Assembly (NCBI GenBank): GCA_946629475.1
Contig: CAMOXX010000014.1
Coordinates: forward strand, 1 to 24,645
Direction of reading: 5' to 3'
DNA from: an uncultured Blautia sp.
Lineage (GTDB): Bacteria; Bacillota; Clostridia; Lachnospirales; Lachnospiraceae
Length of the DNA stretch: 24,645 nt
Shown: piece by piece, positions 22,900 to 24,645 of the stretch
Position numbering within the stretch: position 1 is the first letter of the stretch
Layout: every line of letters begins with the position of its first letter
Translations under genes and position numbers: made by a program
Notes under the pieces: model-generated
What the model saw: the letters and a program-made list of their open reading frames with translations, nothing else
Databases searched by the model: none
What the model was told of the DNA's origin: nothing

Positions 22900-24015
22900 A
22901 TAATTTATATAATCCGACACCATCATGGCTATTTTGAAGGTGAGCGCGTCTTCAAAGGTTCTGATATCCAGTCCGTATTTCTTCTCAATTTTCTCCAGCC
23001 GATATACCAATGTGTTCCGATGGACATAGAGCTTTCGGGATGTCTCTGAAAGATTCAGATTATTTTCGAAAAAGGTACGGATAATATTCATCGTCTCCTC
23101 ATCTAGAGAATCAAGCGTTTTTACCTCATGCGCAGTATGCGGGGAGTTCCCGGATGCGGTACGCGCACGCGTATTCCCGAGAATCTCTTCCATAAACAGC
23201 TCGCAGGTTTCCAGCGGTATCTGGTATAAAAGACGTCCGATTCCAAGGTGGGAATAGCCGAACACATTCCTGCCCGCATAGAAAATTCTGCCTGTAACGA
23301 GAGCTGTCATCGCTTCCTGATATCCGCTGAAAAGACATGTTAAATCGTCACAGACATTGCTGTATGACACCCACGCTTTTGTCATGACCTCGGTATTCAG
23401 CATATCGATGATCAGAGCCGAAATGGATTCTACATCCTCCATGTCCTCGTTTTCCTTCATCTCATGCACCACAACAACAGTAGATTCATCCAGCGCAGAT
23501 ACATAATCCTTGCTGCGGTTCACAAAGATATTGCGGATAATCTCCAGAACCGAGGTATCCGCTGTTGTGGTTCTGATCAGCAGCACGATCCGGCGCGCAG
23601 TCGGAGTCAGGTGTATTTTTTTTGCCTGATTATATATCTCTGCAGATGAAAATCTTCCCAGGAGGATATCCTGAATGATCAGGTTTCTGTCATTCTTCCT
23701 GGAGCCTGCGCTGAACAGGCTTTCAACCTGGCACACAGCCAACTCGCCCGTCATACCGCATGGTTTCTCTTTTCCACATACGATCAGAAGGTAATCCGAA
23801 GCTTCCTCACTGCTGATGCAGTAGATACTGAATGACCCAAAGTGTTCGACCGGAACGTTTTTTTTTCGAAACGCCAGAATGCTCTCTTTTTCGGGAAGGA
23901 TATCGTTTTGTGTTGTCACATAGATCTGATCACGGCTGTCCAGAATGCAGAAGTCATATCCGCTGATCTCCTTCCAGCGAATCAGGCATTTTTGTAATAA
24001 TTGCTGTAGATTCAT
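22879..24015 (-). CDS. CdaR/PucR-type transcriptional regulator
   Basis: This 378-residue protein has an N-terminal sensor region, a middle domain of the kind found in CdaR-like regulators, and a C-terminal PucR helix-turn-helix. The last is seen at about residues 313-375 as FFENNLNLSETSRKLYVHRN followed by TLVYRLEKIEKKYGLDI. I chose the ATG at 24015 because AGGGAATGAT precedes it; an upstream start at 24111 would run through the terminator. Its 3' end overlaps the lipoprotein terminator. It lies 61 bp downstream of the msmK-type gene, an arrangement seen in Lachnospiraceae, so it may respond to sugar supply. The ligand is unknown. Confidence 0.88.
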   Translation of the reverse strand: MNLQQLLQKCLIRWKEISGYDFCILDSRDQIYVTTQNDILPEKESILAFRKKNVPVEHFGSFSIYCISSEEASDYLLIVCGKEKPCGMTGELAVCQVESLFSAGSRKNDRNLIIQDILLGRFSSAEIYNQAKKIHLTPTARRIVLLIRTTTADTSVLEIIRNIFVNRSKDYVSALDESTVVVVHEMKENEDMEDVESISALIIDMLNTEVMTKAWVSYSNVCDDLTCLFSGYQEAMTALVTGRIFYAGRNVFGYSHLGIGRLLYQIPLETCELFMEEILGNTRARTASGNSPHTAHEVKTLDSLDEETMNIIRTFFENNLNLSETSRKLYVHRNTLVYRLEKIEKKYGLDIRTFEDALTFKIAMMVSDYINYKKKTGS

Positions 24016-24033
24016 ATCATTCCCTATAATGAT

Positions 24034-24064
24034 AACGCCCGGAGATATCATACCTCCGGGCGTT
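24034..24064 (-). terminator. Hairpin terminator after the msmK-type gene
   Basis: AACGCCCGGAG and CTCCGGGCGTT form an 11-bp perfect stem with a 9-nt loop. On the minus strand it is followed by the only weakly T-rich TATCATTATAGGG, so some transcription may pass into the regulator gene. Confidence 0.7.
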
Positions 24065-24076
24065 TTGCGTATCAAA

Positions 24077-24645
24077 TCAGTTGCAGATAACCAGTTCGGT
24101 CTCTTTGTCAAAGAAATGAGTCTTTGTCATATCGAAAGCAAAGTTGATCTTATCGCCGGTTCTGCTGTTGGTGCGCGGATCAACACGAGCGGTAACCTGT
24201 GTTCCGTTTACATCGAAATACAGGAATACTTCGGCGCCGAGCAGCTCGTAAACCTTAACGGTAGAGGTCATCGGAACGCTTCCGGATGCTTTGATGAAAT
24301 CAGTGGAATCGTGGATATCTTCCGGACGGATACCAAGGATAACGGTCTTGCCGATTGCGCCTTTTTCCTTCAGAGCTTTTGCTTTTTCAGCCGGAACTAC
24401 AAGATCAGCATCACCGATTGTAGCGATAACATTGCCGCCCTTTTCAGAAATCTTAGCATCAAGGAAGTTCATCTGCGGAGATCCCATGAAACCTGCTACG
24501 AACAGATTGCCCGGTTTCTGATACAGGTTCTGCGGTGTGTCAACCTGCTGAACAACGCCATCCTTCATAACAACAATTCTGGTTCCCAGAGTCATAGCCT
24601 CGGTCTGGTCATGTGTTACGTAGATGATGGTAGCGCCCAGTCTCT
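24077..24645 (-). CDS. Sugar ABC transporter ATPase (MsmK/UgpC/MalK type), 3' part only
   Basis: The frame is open to the window edge, so the N-terminal part with Walker A and signature motifs is outside. What is seen begins RLGATIIYVTHDQTEAMTLG, which carries the switch histidine of the ABC domain. A regulatory C-terminal domain of the MalK/TOBE type follows, with FVAGFMGSPQMNFLDA, ILGIRPEDIHDS, VYELLGAEVFLYFDVNG and the end ETELVICN. Such ATPases are shared by several carbohydrate importers in Firmicutes. It is separated by a terminator from the CdaR-type regulator. The precise name (msmK, ugpC or msmX) is not decided by this fragment. Confidence 0.93.
   Translation of the reverse strand, partial: RLGATIIYVTHDQTEAMTLGTRIVVMKDGVVQQVDTPQNLYQKPGNLFVAGFMGSPQMNFLDAKISEKGGNVIATIGDADLVVPAEKAKALKEKGAIGKTVILGIRPEDIHDSTDFIKASGSVPMTSTVKVYELLGAEVFLYFDVNGTQVTARVDPRTNSRTGDKINFAFDMTKTHFFDKETELVICN

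Overview
The window reads as a chromosomal segment of a mid-GC Gram-positive Clostridia bacterium, most likely a gut Lachnospiraceae. The signs are Shine-Dalgarno sites of the AGGAGG type, a tig-clpP-clpX-lon-engB order, an EcfA/EcfT core, an MsmK/UgpC ATPase next to a CdaR/PucR-type regulator, and a TetR-controlled aldo/keto reductase, CMD and cupin cluster. The family assignment is inferred from gene content and protein style, not from a database search.

Positions 1-5500 are an accessory, visibly decaying region on the minus strand. A consensus promoter (TTGACA-17-TATAAT) carrying two perfect 15-bp palindromes drives a TetR regulator, an aldo/keto reductase, a CMD-family protein, a cupin fragment, a flavodoxin fragment and a DUF4405-like membrane protein. 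The cupin and flavodoxin pieces have lost internal or N-terminal segments. Upstream, a complete VWA protein is followed by the first codons of an ADP-ribosylglycohydrolase joined abruptly to the tail of a clostripain-like peptidase. A C-terminal fragment of another protein lies at 5223-5483. A plus-strand micro-ORF (18 codons) with a good ribosome binding site and its own hairpin terminator sits at 5544-5643.

Positions 5604-16643 form one long minus-strand housekeeping run: tig, clpP, clpX, lon, engB, a single gene encoding fused EcfA1-EcfA2, ecfT, truA and rlmD. Spacing is tight and several genes overlap. It couples nascent-chain folding and proteolysis with ribosome assembly, vitamin-uptake energising and RNA modification. 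The ecf-truA block is more often found with ribosomal protein genes in Firmicutes.

Positions 16642-19430 hold a DJ-1/PfpI gene, a small conserved-looking protein, a plus-strand tRNA-Gly(CCC) with promoter and terminator, and malQ. Just upstream of malQ lies a 164-bp multi-hairpin element with 17-bp terminal inverted repeats that begin GTAA and a perfect 8-bp flanking duplication. It is a MITE, probably moved by an IS66-type transposase.

Positions 19470-22899 are a plus-strand unit: uppP, glpK (stop and start overlap) and a lipoprotein with a Pro/Thr spacer and repeated Tyr-rich YDxYGNW motifs, closed by a strong terminator. Positions 22879-24645 carry, on the minus strand, a CdaR-type regulator and the 3' part of an msmK/ugpC-type ATPase that runs off the window.

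No CRISPR array, prophage, rRNA gene or complete transposase gene was seen. I found no convincing whole new system. The most interesting items are the MITE in the malQ leader, the EcfA1-EcfA2 fusion, the clustered deletion scars, the micro-gene and the YGNW-repeat lipoprotein.
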